Positions 15,758-24,583 are shown, numbered from the stretch's first letter. The stretch is DNA of 37,213 nucleotides from an uncultured Prevotellaceae bacterium (GCA_902761905.1 CACWMK010000048.1:1-37213); one strand, 5' to 3'. Program-made: numbers and translations. Notes: generated from the sequence alone by a model not told the origin.

Positions 15758-17332
15758 ATGAAGAAAATATTATTGGCAGCAATTGCTATGGGCATGATAA
15801 TGCCGGCTGCTGCACAGGATACATACGAGAGCGCCCGCTTGCTGGGTTCTGACCTTAACGGTACAGCCCGCTACGTGGGTATGGGTGGAGCGATGGAGGC
15901 ACTGGGTGCTGAGATCTCAACCATGAGTACTAACCCTGCTGGTATCGGTCTCTTCCGCCATTCTAACGCCAGTCTCAGTTTCGGCTTCCAGTCGCAAGCT
16001 GATGCTAAAGAGTTCGACGGACTGGGCAAGACTAATATGAGTTTCGATCAGGCAGGATTCGTTTATTCGGCCAAGGTTAGTCCGATTTCTTATGTAAACG
16101 TAGGTTTCAACTACCACAAGAGTCACAACTTCGACCAGATTCTGTCGGCTGCCAACTCGCTGAGCAACTGTTCGCAGAATGGACTGACCTATGAGAAGGG
16201 ACTACGTGGCGATGCCCGTCACGGAGGATATACACTCGACTTCAACAAGCAGGGCGATGTGATAGGATGGGATGGTGATGCCGACTATCGTGCATACACC
16301 TTCAACCAGGCCGACTATATGAACTCTAATGTTCTGTTGTACGACCCTGATGATGATAATTTCTACTGGAACGAAGGCAACGCATATACTTTCGACCGTG
16401 CACACAGAGGTTGGGTTGCCGATTACGACTTCAACTTGAGTGGTAACTACGACGACCGTTTCTATTGGGGATTCACCGTTGGCATCAAGGATGTGCACTA
16501 TAAGGGATATTCTGAATATGCCGAGTCGCTGCTCGCTGGCGGTACATCATGTGGATCAGTGGCCTATGGCGATGAGCGCAAAATAACCGGTACTGGTGTT
16601 GATATCAAGGCTGGTTTCATCGTTCGCCCGATGGATGAATCTCCATTCCGCATTGGTGCCTATGTACATACTCCAACTTGGTATGAACTTACAACTACCA
16701 ACTCAAGCTATATGCTCAATAATACTAAATTTGGAGCATATGACGAAGGTCAGAGTCAGGAGAGCTACGATTTCGGTTATCACACACCTTGGCGCTTCGG
16801 TCTGAGCATGGGTACTACTGTTGGAACAAATCTGGCCCTCGGTGCTACTTATGAGTATAGCGACTACGGCGCAAGCCAGAACCGCATCATCGACGGCTAC
16901 GATTATTACGACAATGCCAAGACATCAAAGGATGTAAACATGAAGTATAACACCGAGCAGTCGCTCAAGGGTGTATCTACATTCAAGGTAGGTGCCGAAA
17001 TCAAGCCTGTTCCTGATGTAGCTATCCGACTTGGTTACAACTATCTTACCAGCGGATATAAGGATAATGGTGTGCGCGATATGACAGTTAACAGCCCAGG
17101 CAACATGTATGCATCGACTACCGACTACGTAAACTGGAAGGACACTCAGCGCCTGACCTGTGGTGTAGGTTTCAAGGTAGGCAAGATGAATATCGACCTG
17201 GCTTATCAGTTCAGCAAGACCGATGGTGATTTCCACCCATTCCAATCGTACGATGCTGGTCAGAACACCGGAGTAACCAAAGTTTCCAATAAGCGCAATC
17301 AGGCACTGCTTACACTCGGGTATACATTCTAA
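15758..17332 (+). CDS. FadL/OmpP1-like outer-membrane beta-barrel protein
   Basis: A 524-residue exported protein; signal peptide 1-19 (cut after AAAQ). The mature N-terminus, ARYVGMGGAMEALGAEISTMSTNPAGIGLF, is the typical plug region of Bacteroidetes FadL/OmpP1-type proteins, quoted here in part: GMGGAMEALG and STNPAGIG are the key pieces. The rest alternates aromatic and polar residues as in a beta-barrel, and the protein ends in LTLGYTF with a terminal Phe suited to BAM insertion. FadL relatives transport hydrophobic compounds; the ligand is unknown here. It has no obvious promoter of its own and may be co-transcribed with the preceding gene. A strong terminator follows. Confidence 0.85.
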   Translation: MKKILLAAIAMGMIMPAAAQDTYESARLLGSDLNGTARYVGMGGAMEALGAEISTMSTNPAGIGLFRHSNASLSFGFQSQADAKEFDGLGKTNMSFDQAGFVYSAKVSPISYVNVGFNYHKSHNFDQILSAANSLSNCSQNGLTYEKGLRGDARHGGYTLDFNKQGDVIGWDGDADYRAYTFNQADYMNSNVLLYDPDDDNFYWNEGNAYTFDRAHRGWVADYDFNLSGNYDDRFYWGFTVGIKDVHYKGYSEYAESLLAGGTSCGSVAYGDERKITGTGVDIKAGFIVRPMDESPFRIGAYVHTPTWYELTTTNSSYMLNNTKFGAYDEGQSQESYDFGYHTPWRFGLSMGTTVGTNLALGATYEYSDYGASQNRIIDGYDYYDNAKTSKDVNMKYNTEQSLKGVSTFKVGAEIKPVPDVAIRLGYNYLTSGYKDNGVRDMTVNSPGNMYASTTDYVNWKDTQRLTCGVGFKVGKMNIDLAYQFSKTDGDFHPFQSYDAGQNTGVTKVSNKRNQALLTLGYTF

Positions 17333-17383
17333 AATTAAGCAATGTAACAATAATAAAATGTAAAAACTGAAATGTGATTGAAT

Positions 17384-17420
17384 AAAAATACGGCTTATGC
17401 AAATTAAGCCGTATTTTTTT
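17384..17420 (+). terminator. Intrinsic terminator after the FadL-like gene
   Basis: A perfect 14-base stem (17384-17397 with 17405-17418) around the 7-base loop TGCAAAT, ending in seven T. Its T-tract overlaps the -33 box of the iorA promoter. Confidence 0.9.
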
Positions 17421-17449
17421 GGCTGTTTGCGTAATTTATTGTACCTTTG
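17418..17449 (+). promoter_or_regulatory. Promoter of the iorA operon
   Basis: TTTG at 17418-17421, 20 bases, then TACCTTTG at 17442-17449. The -33 box is the end of the preceding terminator's T-tract. The leader to the ATG at 17502 is about 49 bases. Confidence 0.7.
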
Positions 17450-17501
17450 CCCGTGATATTGAAACTGTAAATAGTAAAAACGTAAAATAGTCAAATTTAA
17501 A

Positions 17502-19112
17502 ATGAAAAAGCTTTTATTGGGAGACGAGGCTATTGCTCAGGGCGCTATCGATGCTGGTCTGAGCGGCGTATATGCCTATCCCGGCACTCCATCAACAGAG
17601 ATTACTGAGTATATCCAGGAGTCGCCTATTGCCAAGGAGCGCAACATCCACCGCCGTTGGAGCACAAACGAGAAGACGGCTATGGAGGCTGCACTCGGTA
17701 TGTCGTATATGGGCAAGAGGGCACTGGTGTGTATGAAACATGTAGGATTGAACGTATGCGCCGATCCGTTTGTCAACTCGGCTATGACGGGTACCAACGG
17801 TGGAGTAGTGGTTCTGGTGGCCGACGACCCATCTATGCACTCATCGCAGGACGAGCAGGACTCTCGTTTCTATGCCAAGTTTGCCATGATTCCTACACTC
17901 GAGCCCAGCTCGCAGCAGGAGGCTTACGATATGATGCAGGAGGCATTCGACTTGTCGGAGCAGCTGCATCTTCCTATTCTGATGCGTGTTACTACCCGTA
18001 TGGCTCACAGTCGAGCCGTTGTAGAGGTTAAGGACGAAGCCCGCCCACAGAATGAGCTTAACTACGATGCTCAGGCTAGCAACTGGGTGCTTCTGCCAGC
18101 ATTCGCCCGTAAGCGTAATGTGGTAGTTACCGGTCAGCAGCCATTGCTCGAGCAGATGGCAGTAGACTCTAAATACAATAAGTATATCGATGGCGCTGAC
18201 CACAAGCTTGGTATCATCGCCAGCGGTATTGCATATAACTATCTGATGGAGTGCTATCCAAATGGGTGTCCATTCCCAGTGCTTAAGATTTCGCAGTATC
18301 CTATACCAAAGAAGCTCATCCGTCGTATGACCGACGATTGCGAGCAGGTTCTGATAGCTGAGGAAGGTCAGCCATTCATCGAGGATCAGGTTCGTGGCGT
18401 TATGCCAGGCAATGCTGTCATCAAAGGGCGCTTAACAGGCGAGCTGCCTCGTACAGGCGAGCTGAATCCCGACTTCCTGAAGAAGGCACTTGGCATAGAG
18501 AGCAGCGAGAACTATGCTCCATGCGAGGATGTTACCCCACGTCCACCCGCACTGTGTCAGGGTTGTGGACACCGCGATGTATATACCGCGCTGAACGAGG
18601 TGCTCAAGGAGTTTCCTAACGCCCGAGTATTCGGCGATATCGGTTGTTATACACTCGGATTCCTGCCTCCATACAAGGCTATCCACTCTTGTGTAGATAT
18701 GGGTGCATCCATCACTATGGCCAAGGGTGCCAGCGATGCTGGTCAGTGGCCTGCCGTAGCTATTATCGGCGACTCAACCTTTACCCACAGCGGTATGACC
18801 GGTCTGCTTGATGCCATCAACGAGAATGCCGACATCACCGTTATCATCAGCGACAATCTTACCACAGCTATGACCGGTGGTCAGGATTCGGCTGGTACCA
18901 ATAAGTTTGAGGCTATCTGTAAGGGTCTGGGCCTGTCAGAGGATCACCTCAAGGTGGTTAATCCTATCCCTAAGAATATGCCCGAGATTACAGCAGCCAT
19001 CCGCGATGAGATCAACTATCACGGTGTGAGTGTTATTATTCCTCGTCGTGAGTGTATGCAGACGCTGCAGCGCCATCTTAAGCAGAAGAAAGCAGCAGCA
19101 AAAAATGTTTAA
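17502..19112 (+). CDS. iorA: Indolepyruvate:ferredoxin oxidoreductase, alpha subunit
   Basis: Oxidatively decarboxylates aryl-pyruvates (from Trp, Phe, Tyr) to aryl-acetyl-CoA, passing electrons to ferredoxin, together with IorB. The pyrimidine-binding half is at the N-terminus (AYPGTPSTEIT; MKHVGLNVCADPF). The TPP half has CQGCGHRDVY, GDIGCYTLG and the TPP motif GDSTFTHSGMTGLLDAINEN. Length is 536. Archaeal IorA proteins carry a C-terminal part with two four-Fe clusters; here the chain ends in RHLKQKKAAAKNV with no CxxCxxC pattern, so that domain is absent. It is followed by iorB and an aminotransferase in one operon. Confidence 0.9.
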   Translation: MKKLLLGDEAIAQGAIDAGLSGVYAYPGTPSTEITEYIQESPIAKERNIHRRWSTNEKTAMEAALGMSYMGKRALVCMKHVGLNVCADPFVNSAMTGTNGGVVVLVADDPSMHSSQDEQDSRFYAKFAMIPTLEPSSQQEAYDMMQEAFDLSEQLHLPILMRVTTRMAHSRAVVEVKDEARPQNELNYDAQASNWVLLPAFARKRNVVVTGQQPLLEQMAVDSKYNKYIDGADHKLGIIASGIAYNYLMECYPNGCPFPVLKISQYPIPKKLIRRMTDDCEQVLIAEEGQPFIEDQVRGVMPGNAVIKGRLTGELPRTGELNPDFLKKALGIESSENYAPCEDVTPRPPALCQGCGHRDVYTALNEVLKEFPNARVFGDIGCYTLGFLPPYKAIHSCVDMGASITMAKGASDAGQWPAVAIIGDSTFTHSGMTGLLDAINENADITVIISDNLTTAMTGGQDSAGTNKFEAICKGLGLSEDHLKVVNPIPKNMPEITAAIRDEINYHGVSVIIPRRECMQTLQRHLKQKKAAAKNV

Positions 19113-19131
19113 TGTTTAATGTTTAATGTTT
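19104..19131. repeat. Four tandem AATGTTT units between iorA and iorB
   Basis: Perfect 7-base units at 19104, 19111, 19118 and 19125. They span the iorA stop codon and end three bases before the iorB ATG at 19133. A heptamer array can change copy number by slippage and would alter the spacing or structure before iorB. Confidence 0.7.
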
Positions 19132-19132
19132 C

Positions 19133-19705
19133 ATGAAAACAGATATTATACTTTGTGGAGTAGGAGGCCAAGGTATCCTCTCGATAGCCACCATCATCGG
19201 CGAGGCAGCCATGAAGGAGAACCTCTATATCAAGCAGGCCGAGGTTCACGGAATGAGTCAGCGCGGTGGCGATGTACAGTCAAATCTGCGCATCTCCAGC
19301 AATCCTATCAGCAGCGACCTTATCCCTTTGGGCGGTGCCGATGTCATCATCTCGATGGAGCCTATGGAGGCCCTGCGCTATTTGCCATTCCTGGCTAAGG
19401 ATGGCTGGATTATTACATCAAGTGCTCCTTTTGTGAATATTCCTAACTATCCTGATATTGAGACTATTAAGAAAGATCTTGAGGGTGTTAAGAATGTGAT
19501 TATTCTCGACATCGAGCAGGCAGCCAAGGATAATGGCGTGCCACGTTCGGCCAACGTTATCCTGCTGGGTGCTGCCCAGAAGGCTCTTGGCATCGAGTAC
19601 GATAAACTTGAGGATGCCATCCGTCGAGTATTCGGCCGCAAGGGCGAAGCTATCGTCGAGGCAAACATCAAGGCATTAGCAATCGGTAAAGCTGCACAGA
19701 AGTAA
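19133..19705 (+). CDS. iorB: Indolepyruvate:ferredoxin oxidoreductase, beta subunit
   Basis: The gamma-type subunit of the 2-oxoacid:acceptor oxidoreductase. ILCGVGGQGILS at the N-terminus and the EVHGMSQRGGDVQSNLRIS stretch are hallmark motifs of the IorB/PorC family. Length is 190, the normal size. It follows iorA after 20 bases of heptamer repeat and overlaps the aminotransferase gene by one base (TAATG). With IorA it would act in the cytoplasm in an anaerobic aromatic amino-acid pathway. Confidence 0.92.
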   Translation: MKTDIILCGVGGQGILSIATIIGEAAMKENLYIKQAEVHGMSQRGGDVQSNLRISSNPISSDLIPLGGADVIISMEPMEALRYLPFLAKDGWIITSSAPFVNIPNYPDIETIKKDLEGVKNVIILDIEQAAKDNGVPRSANVILLGAAQKALGIEYDKLEDAIRRVFGRKGEAIVEANIKALAIGKAAQK

Positions 19706-21015
19706 TGGAGACACCTATAAAAAGAGAAATAGTAGACTCGCTGGTTGCCGAACTCGGAATCGATGATTTCGCCAAGGCTACTATTCGCGAGGTTAAGCAG
19801 GTAGCCGCTAAGTCTGAGAAACAGAGTGGGGTGGAATTCATCAAAATGGAGATGGGTATTCCCGGTCTGCCTGCTGCTCAGGTTGGTGTAGATGCACAGA
19901 TTAAGGCTCTGCAGGACGGTATAGCCCACAGCTATCCCGACATTCAGGGCGCTCCTGTGCTTAAGGAAGCTGCTTCGCAGTTTGTCAAGGCGTTTATTGG
20001 TGTAGATGTTAAGCCTGAGGGTTGTGTTCCTGTTACTGGTTCTATGCAGGGCACATTCGCTTCGTTCCTTACCTGTTCGCAATGCGACAAGCAGAAGGAT
20101 ACAGTGCTGTTTATCGATCCCGGATTCCCCGTGCAGAAGATGCAGCTACAGGTGATGGGAGTAAAGTACGAGACCTTTGACGTGTACGACTATCGTGGCG
20201 ACAAGCTTCGCGACAAGCTTGAGAGTTATATGAGCAAGGGCAACATCTGCGCTATCGTTTACTCTAATCCTAACAATCCTTCGTGGATTTGTCTGCGCGA
20301 GGAGGAACTGCAGATTATTGGCGATTTGGCTACCAAGTACGATGCTATCGTGATGGAAGACCTGGCTTATTTCGCTATGGACTTCCGCAAGGATCTGTCT
20401 AAACCCTTCGAGGCACCATATCAGGCCACAGTAGCACGCTATACTGATAACTATATGCTGCTAATCAGCGGTTCTAAGGCTTTCAGCTATGCAGGCGAAC
20501 GTATCGGTGTGGTTTGCATCAGCGATAAGCTGTTCCATCGCCATTTCCCAGATCTGGCTGCACGCTATCAGGGATTGCCATTCGGTCCGGTATTCTCTAC
20601 CCGTATGCTCTATGCTCTTAGCTCTGGTACCAGTCATAGTGCCCAGTATGCTATGGCCGCCATGCTTAAGGCTGCCTACGAGGGCAAGTACGACTTCCGC
20701 AAGGAGATAAGCGTTTACGGTCAGCGTGCCAAGAAACTCAAGGAGATTTTCTGTCGCCACAATTTCTATGTGGTTTACGACAAGGACCTCGACGAACCGA
20801 TCGCAGACGGATTCTACTTCACGATCGGTTATCCCGGCATGACATCGGGTCAGTTGGCTAAGGAGCTGATGTACTACGGCGTATCAGCCATTTGCTTGAT
20901 AACCTGTGGTTCTGAGCAGGAAGGTCTTAGAGTATGCACATCGTTTATCGAGGATCATCAGTACGATATGCTCGAGGAGCGAATGAAGATATTCGAGATA
21001 AATAATCCCCGCTAA
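19705..21015 (+). CDS. PLP-dependent class I/II aminotransferase
   Basis: A fold-type I aminotransferase of 436 residues. The PLP lysine is Lys258 in SGSKAFSYAGERIG, preceded by SNPNNPSW (186-194) and VMEDLAY with the Asp that contacts the pyridine nitrogen. The context with iorAB suggests it makes the aryl-pyruvate used by IorAB, so the operon would convert an aromatic amino acid to an aryl-acetyl-CoA. This substrate is inferred from position only. The first 80 residues, including IPGLPAAQVG and HSYPDIQGAP, fit the family. The start overlaps the iorB stop. A bidirectional hairpin follows. Confidence 0.88.
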   Translation: METPIKREIVDSLVAELGIDDFAKATIREVKQVAAKSEKQSGVEFIKMEMGIPGLPAAQVGVDAQIKALQDGIAHSYPDIQGAPVLKEAASQFVKAFIGVDVKPEGCVPVTGSMQGTFASFLTCSQCDKQKDTVLFIDPGFPVQKMQLQVMGVKYETFDVYDYRGDKLRDKLESYMSKGNICAIVYSNPNNPSWICLREEELQIIGDLATKYDAIVMEDLAYFAMDFRKDLSKPFEAPYQATVARYTDNYMLLISGSKAFSYAGERIGVVCISDKLFHRHFPDLAARYQGLPFGPVFSTRMLYALSSGTSHSAQYAMAAMLKAAYEGKYDFRKEISVYGQRAKKLKEIFCRHNFYVVYDKDLDEPIADGFYFTIGYPGMTSGQLAKELMYYGVSAICLITCGSEQEGLRVCTSFIEDHQYDMLEERMKIFEINNPR

Positions 21016-21017
21016 AA

Positions 21018-21055
21018 ATAAATAACCCTCGCAAATCTGCGAGGGATATTTATTT
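21018..21055. terminator. Bidirectional terminator between convergent genes
   Basis: CCCTCGCA (21026-21033) pairs with TGCGAGGG (21038-21045) around AATC, with A-rich sequence to the left and T-rich to the right. It would serve the aminotransferase operon and the leftward rpoD transcript. Confidence 0.8.
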
Positions 21056-21480
21056 TATTCTATCGGAGACATATCTACGGTCTCAAACTTGAAATCACTT
21101 TCCGATATGTTTCTTACGTCGTATGGTTTCTTGCTCTTAACCAGATACTTGTTCTTCATCTTGATATATTTCTTCTCCAGCTTCTTTCGGTCTACGTTTG
21201 CTATCACCACGCAAGTGCGGTTGGGCATGTTGCGCTGGTTGGCAAAAAACTCGCGGAGCTGTATACTGTACTGGTTGCGACCGGCCAAAAATTGCTTTTT
21301 CTTTGTTACCCAGGCGTTGTCAACCTGCTGGATATTGGTGAAATATACTGTAGAATCGTTGAACGAAGCTACAAATCCGAACATATATGCCTGTGGAACC
21401 TTAACGTCTTGAGCCTGCACCTTCATTGTGCCGGCAGCCATCAGTGCGATGGCAATCATCAGGGGTTTAATCAATCTCAT
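21055..21480 (-). CDS. Small exported protein, unknown function
   Basis: Not recognised. 141 residues with a signal peptide (1-23, cut after VQAQ). The mature part begins with a beta-rich stretch (YMFGFVASFNDSTVYFTNI) and has a basic helix-like middle (DRKKLEKKYIKMKNKYLVK). The ATG follows the rpoD stop codon without a gap, so it is probably translated from the rpoD mRNA. This pairing with the main sigma factor has no obvious functional meaning. Confidence 0.75.
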   Translation of the reverse strand: MRLIKPLMIAIALMAAGTMKVQAQDVKVPQAYMFGFVASFNDSTVYFTNIQQVDNAWVTKKKQFLAGRNQYSIQLREFFANQRNMPNRTCVVIANVDRKKLEKKYIKMKNKYLVKSKKPYDVRNISESDFKFETVDMSPIE

Positions 21481-22341
21481 TTATCCTAAATATGTCTTTA
21501 AAAATTTATTCGTTTTACTATTCCGTAACTTACGGATAGCCTTTTCTTTTATCTGGCGGACTCTCTCGCGGGTAAGTCCGAATTTCGAACCGATTTCCTC
21601 GAGTGTAAGCTCGGGCTGGTTTATTCCGTACGATGCTTCAACCACATTGCGCTCTCGCTCGTTCAGTGAGTTCAGCGCTGTCTGTATCTCCGATTTCAGA
21701 CTCTCATCCACCAACTCCTTGTCAGCCATTGGGGCTTCGGCGTTTGTCATCACATCTAGCAGACTATTGTCTTCGCCCTCCACGAATGGGGCATCTACCG
21801 ATATGTGGTGGCCGTTGATACTCATTGCCTCGTCAATCTTTTCCTGAGGCAGATCTATCTTCTCGGCAATCTCGTCGACCGATGGACGGCGCTCGTTCAG
21901 CTGTTCAAATCTGTTTATCTCGCGGTTTATCTTGTTTACCGATCCTACCTGGTTCAGTGGCAGTCGTACTATACGGCTCTGTTCTGATATTGCCTGCAGA
22001 ATGCTCTGGCGAATCCACCATACGGCATACGATATAAACTTGAATCCACGAGTCTCGTCGAAACGTTCTGCAGCCTTAAGCAGTCCCAGGTTTCCCTCGT
22101 TTATCAGATCGGGCAGCGAAAGTCCCTGATTCTGATACTGTTTGGCCACAGATACCACGAAACGAAGATTTGCCTTCGTCAGTCGCTCCAGCGCTTTTTG
22201 GTCTCCCTTTTTTATACGCTGTGCCAATTCAACTTCCTCCTCAGCCGAGATCATTGTTTCCTTGCTGATTTCCTGTAGATACTTCTCAAGAGCAGCACTC
22301 TCTCGGTTGGTTATAGATTTGGTGATTTTTAGTTGTCTCAT
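21481..22341 (-). CDS. rpoD: Primary sigma-70 factor, Bacteroidetes type
   Basis: The housekeeping sigma factor, recognising TTTG/TAnnTTTG promoters such as those in this window. It has 286 residues, short because region 1.1 and the non-conserved insert are missing, as is usual in Bacteroidetes. Region 1.2 is at the N-terminus ([10 protein letters not shown]). Region 2 contains [22 protein letters not shown] and [15 protein letters not shown]. Region 3 follows, and region 4.2 ends in [29 protein letters not shown]. The start at 22341 is chosen because the -7 box at 22365-22372 lies inside a longer open frame. Confidence 0.95.
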   Translation of the reverse strand: MRQLKITKSITNRESAALEKYLQEISKETMISAEEEVELAQRIKKGDQKALERLTKANLRFVVSVAKQYQNQGLSLPDLINEGNLGLLKAAERFDETRGFKFISYAVWWIRQSILQAISEQSRIVRLPLNQVGSVNKINREINRFEQLNERRPSVDEIAEKIDLPQEKIDEAMSINGHHISVDAPFVEGEDNSLLDVMTNAEAPMADKELVDESLKSEIQTALNSLNERERNVVEASYGINQPELTLEEIGSKFGLTRERVRQIKEKAIRKLRNSKTNKFLKTYLG

Positions 22342-22364
22342 CGTGGTAAATATTTTAGTCCGCG

Positions 22365-22396
22365 CAAAAGTAAGGCTTTTTCCTGAAACAACCAAA
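22365..22396 (-). promoter_or_regulatory. Promoter of rpoD
   Basis: The minus strand has TTTG (22396 to 22393), 20 bases, then TACTTTTG (22372 to 22365). The -33 box is the end of the T-tract of the htrA terminator, the same arrangement as at iorA. Confidence 0.7.
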
Positions 22397-22433
22397 AAAA
22401 AGCCACGAATTTTTATGTTCGTGGCCCTTTTTT
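22393..22433. terminator. Terminator after htrA
   Basis: GCCACGAA (22402-22409) pairs with TTCGTGGC (22418-22425) with an 8-base loop. Eight A to the left give a T-tract on the minus strand, the direction of htrA. A T-run also lies to the right, so it could work both ways. Confidence 0.85.
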
Positions 22434-22445
22434 TATAAAAATAGC

Positions 22446-23957
22446 TTATTCGTTCTGCAGATATACCACAAATCCGCCTTTTTTGCCGGTTGGGAATATA
22501 CCGCGTATTACCAGCATCTGGTCCTTAGAATTGTTGGCTTCCTTCACTGCATTCTGCAGGTCGTCGAAGCTGTGCATTGGCTCATCGTTCACACGCTGTA
22601 TGATGAATCCCTTAGGCACACCGGCTTCCTTCATCTTGCCGCCGTTAACCTTGATTACCTCCAGACCGTAGTTGATTTCCAACTGCTTCTTCTGTGCATC
22701 GGTGATGGGACGGAAGTCGGCACCCAGCACGTCGGTATCAGCATTCTTCACCACCTTGGTGTTGCCCTGCTCGTTCTTCAGAGTCAGTGTGGCTGTGCGG
22801 TTCTTCTTCTCGCGAAGATATGTGATGTTAACCTTGTCGCCTGGACGCTTCTTGGCCAGCACACCCTGCAGTTCGCCGAATGTTGTAACCTTCTTGCCGT
22901 CGATCGAGGTGATTACGTCGCCTTCCTTCAGTCCGGCAGCCTCGGCAGCACCGTCTTCTACTACCTTGGCTACATAGATACCCTCCATGGTGCCCAGGTC
23001 AATCTCCTTGCCGTTATCCTTCTGGTTGTCCACGTAGCTCTTCACGTCGCTACCTTGTATGCCGATCATCGCACGCTGTACGTTACCATACTGTTTCAGG
23101 TCGTCAACCACCTTATTCATAATAGCTGTTGGGATAGCGAATCCGTAACCGATGTTAGAACCGGTGGGCGATGCCAGCATGGCGTTGATACCTACCAGTT
23201 CGCCACGGGTGTTAACCAGTGCGCCACCAGAGTTACCCTGGTTGATGGCAGCGTCGGTCTGGATAAAGCTCTCTACGCCGTTGGCACCCAGTGTGCGTGC
23301 CTTAGCCGAAATGATACCGGCTGTTACGGTGTTGTTCAGACCGAGTGGGTTACCTACTGCCAATACCCATTCTCCTACCTTTACGTTGTCGCTGTTGGCG
23401 ATAGTGATAGCGGGCAGATCCTTGGCGTCGATCTTGATAAGAGCCAGGTCGGTAGTCTTGTCGGCACCGATCACACGAGCCGAATACTCCTTCGAGCCCT
23501 CGTTCAGACTTACTGTCAGTTCGTCAGCACCGTCTACTACGTGGTTGTTGGTTACGATATAACCATCAGCCGAGATGATAACACCCGAACCAGCGGCAGC
23601 ACGCTTTGGAGTCTGTACCTGACGCTGACGGCGACCGCCATTGCCCTGACCCTGACCGCGACCGAAGAAACCGCCGAACGGATCGCTGAAGAAATCCTCG
23701 AACGGGTCGCTATATTCTACGGTTTGAACCTTTGAGTTCTGTACCGACTTGATGTAAACTACCGATGGAAGAGCCTTCTCTGCTGCATAGGTTAGGTCAA
23801 CTGGCTGACCGGCTGGTGCAGCTGTGGCTGAAGTAACAATGGGAGCGGGAGCGGTGGCAGCGTTGGTCTTACTGATAGCCGTTACCGAAAGAATCAAAGC
23901 AACTGCGCATACGGCTGGAGTTGCTACATTTACGATCTTTTTCATATTCTCATTCAT
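22446..23957 (-). CDS. Deg/HtrA family periplasmic serine protease
   Basis: An envelope protein-quality protease and chaperone of the DegP/DegQ group. With the start at 23957 it has 503 residues. An N-terminal hydrophobic segment (about 10-32) is a signal peptide or anchor. The trypsin-like domain has the triad His139 (TNNHVVDGA), Asp170 (TTDLALIK) and Ser243 (NQGNSGGA). Two PDZ domains follow (from about residue 290 and about 400; [15 protein letters not shown] is in the first). A Phe/Gly-rich loop ([16 protein letters not shown]) precedes the protease core. In-frame starts at 23981 and 23945 are also possible; all lie downstream of the promoter, and the choice affects only the first dozen residues. 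Confidence 0.92.
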   Translation of the reverse strand: MNENMKKIVNVATPAVCAVALILSVTAISKTNAATAPAPIVTSATAAPAGQPVDLTYAAEKALPSVVYIKSVQNSKVQTVEYSDPFEDFFSDPFGGFFGRGQGQGNGGRRQRQVQTPKRAAAGSGVIISADGYIVTNNHVVDGADELTVSLNEGSKEYSARVIGADKTTDLALIKIDAKDLPAITIANSDNVKVGEWVLAVGNPLGLNNTVTAGIISAKARTLGANGVESFIQTDAAINQGNSGGALVNTRGELVGINAMLASPTGSNIGYGFAIPTAIMNKVVDDLKQYGNVQRAMIGIQGSDVKSYVDNQKDNGKEIDLGTMEGIYVAKVVEDGAAEAAGLKEGDVITSIDGKKVTTFGELQGVLAKKRPGDKVNITYLREKKNRTATLTLKNEQGNTKVVKNADTDVLGADFRPITDAQKKQLEINYGLEVIKVNGGKMKEAGVPKGFIIQRVNDEPMHSFDDLQNAVKEANNSKDQMLVIRGIFPTGKKGGFVVYLQNE

Positions 23958-24009
23958 TTTTTTAAGTTTTAAATTCCACAATAATGTTTCCTTTCATGTT
24001 TTGATGGTG

Positions 24010-24017
24010 CAAAAATA
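24010..24017 (-). promoter_or_regulatory. Promoter -7 box of htrA
   Basis: The minus strand reads TATTTTTG (24017 to 24010). No clear TTTG occurs at the -33 position. The leader is about 45 bases to the chosen start. Confidence 0.45.
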
Positions 24018-24104
24018 AGTGCATTATTTGGAATACTGACAATTTGTCGTTAATATTTGTCCCAATTTAACAATTATGCCCTAATGCTTAACGCGCATTT
24101 GCGA

Positions 24105-24147
24105 TTAATACTTAAAATCTTAAAATACTGACAAATTTAAGTATTAA
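24105..24147. repeat. Perfect inverted repeat in the htrA-rnpB intergenic region
   Basis: TTAATACTTAAA (24105-24116) is repeated as its exact reverse complement TTTAAGTATTAA (24136-24147), 19 bases apart. An 11-base direct repeat AATACTGACAA is at 24032-24042 and 24124-24134. Nothing else is seen in 24018-24207. Confidence 0.5.
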
Positions 24148-24207
24148 TTATGTTTTTAGTTGCATATATGTAATTAAGGCAAATATTTTTGGCAGTTTTT
24201 GCCTGAT

Positions 24208-24241
24208 TTTGCTTTATTTTGCGAAAATATCCTTACCTTTG
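24208..24241 (+). promoter_or_regulatory. Promoter of rnpB
   Basis: TACCTTTG at 24234-24241 is a perfect -7 box; TTTG at 24208-24211 lies 22 bases upstream. The RNA would begin near 24246. Confidence 0.65.
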
Positions 24242-24247
24242 CACCCA

Positions 24248-24576
24248 GAAAACGCACTGCTACGGTTTGTCGCTGGCGCTTCTGAAAGGTCGCGCGAGAG
24301 GAAAGTCCGGGCAGCACAGGGCGCTCCACTTCCGAAAGTAGAAGCTATTGGTGACAGTAGAGGTGGTGTAAGAGACCACCAGCCAGCGGGTGATCGTTGG
24401 GCTGTGCCGACTGGAGGCTGCAAGTTCATGTATACCATCGTCTGAGGGTTGCCCGCCCGAGTAATACGGTGGAGGGTAGAACGCTTGAGCCACGGGGTGA
24501 CTCGTGGACTAGATAAATGACAAACGCCATGCATGTCGTGGTACAGAACCCGGCTTATAGGGGCAGTGCTTTTTTA
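24248..24576 (+). ncRNA. rnpB: RNase P RNA, class A
   Basis: The catalytic RNA that removes tRNA 5' leaders. The conserved core GAGGAAAGTCCGGGC (about 24297-24311) near the 5' end and ACAGAACCCGGCTTA near the 3' end are diagnostic of the P4 core. The P1 helix is visible as GCACTGC (24254-24260) with GCAGTGC (24563-24569), followed by six T (24570-24575). A few open frames cross it, but the RNA signature is decisive. The exact ends are inferred from promoter and P1. Confidence 0.95.
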
Positions 24577-24583
24577 TTGAAAT

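Noticed and set aside
22572-23735. Long open frame antisense to htrA
   Set aside because: It is a shadow of the htrA coding frame; the protein has no family features while the HtrA frame has all catalytic motifs.
24209-24534. Open frames crossing rnpB on both strands
   Set aside because: RNase P RNA core sequences and the P1 helix explain this DNA.
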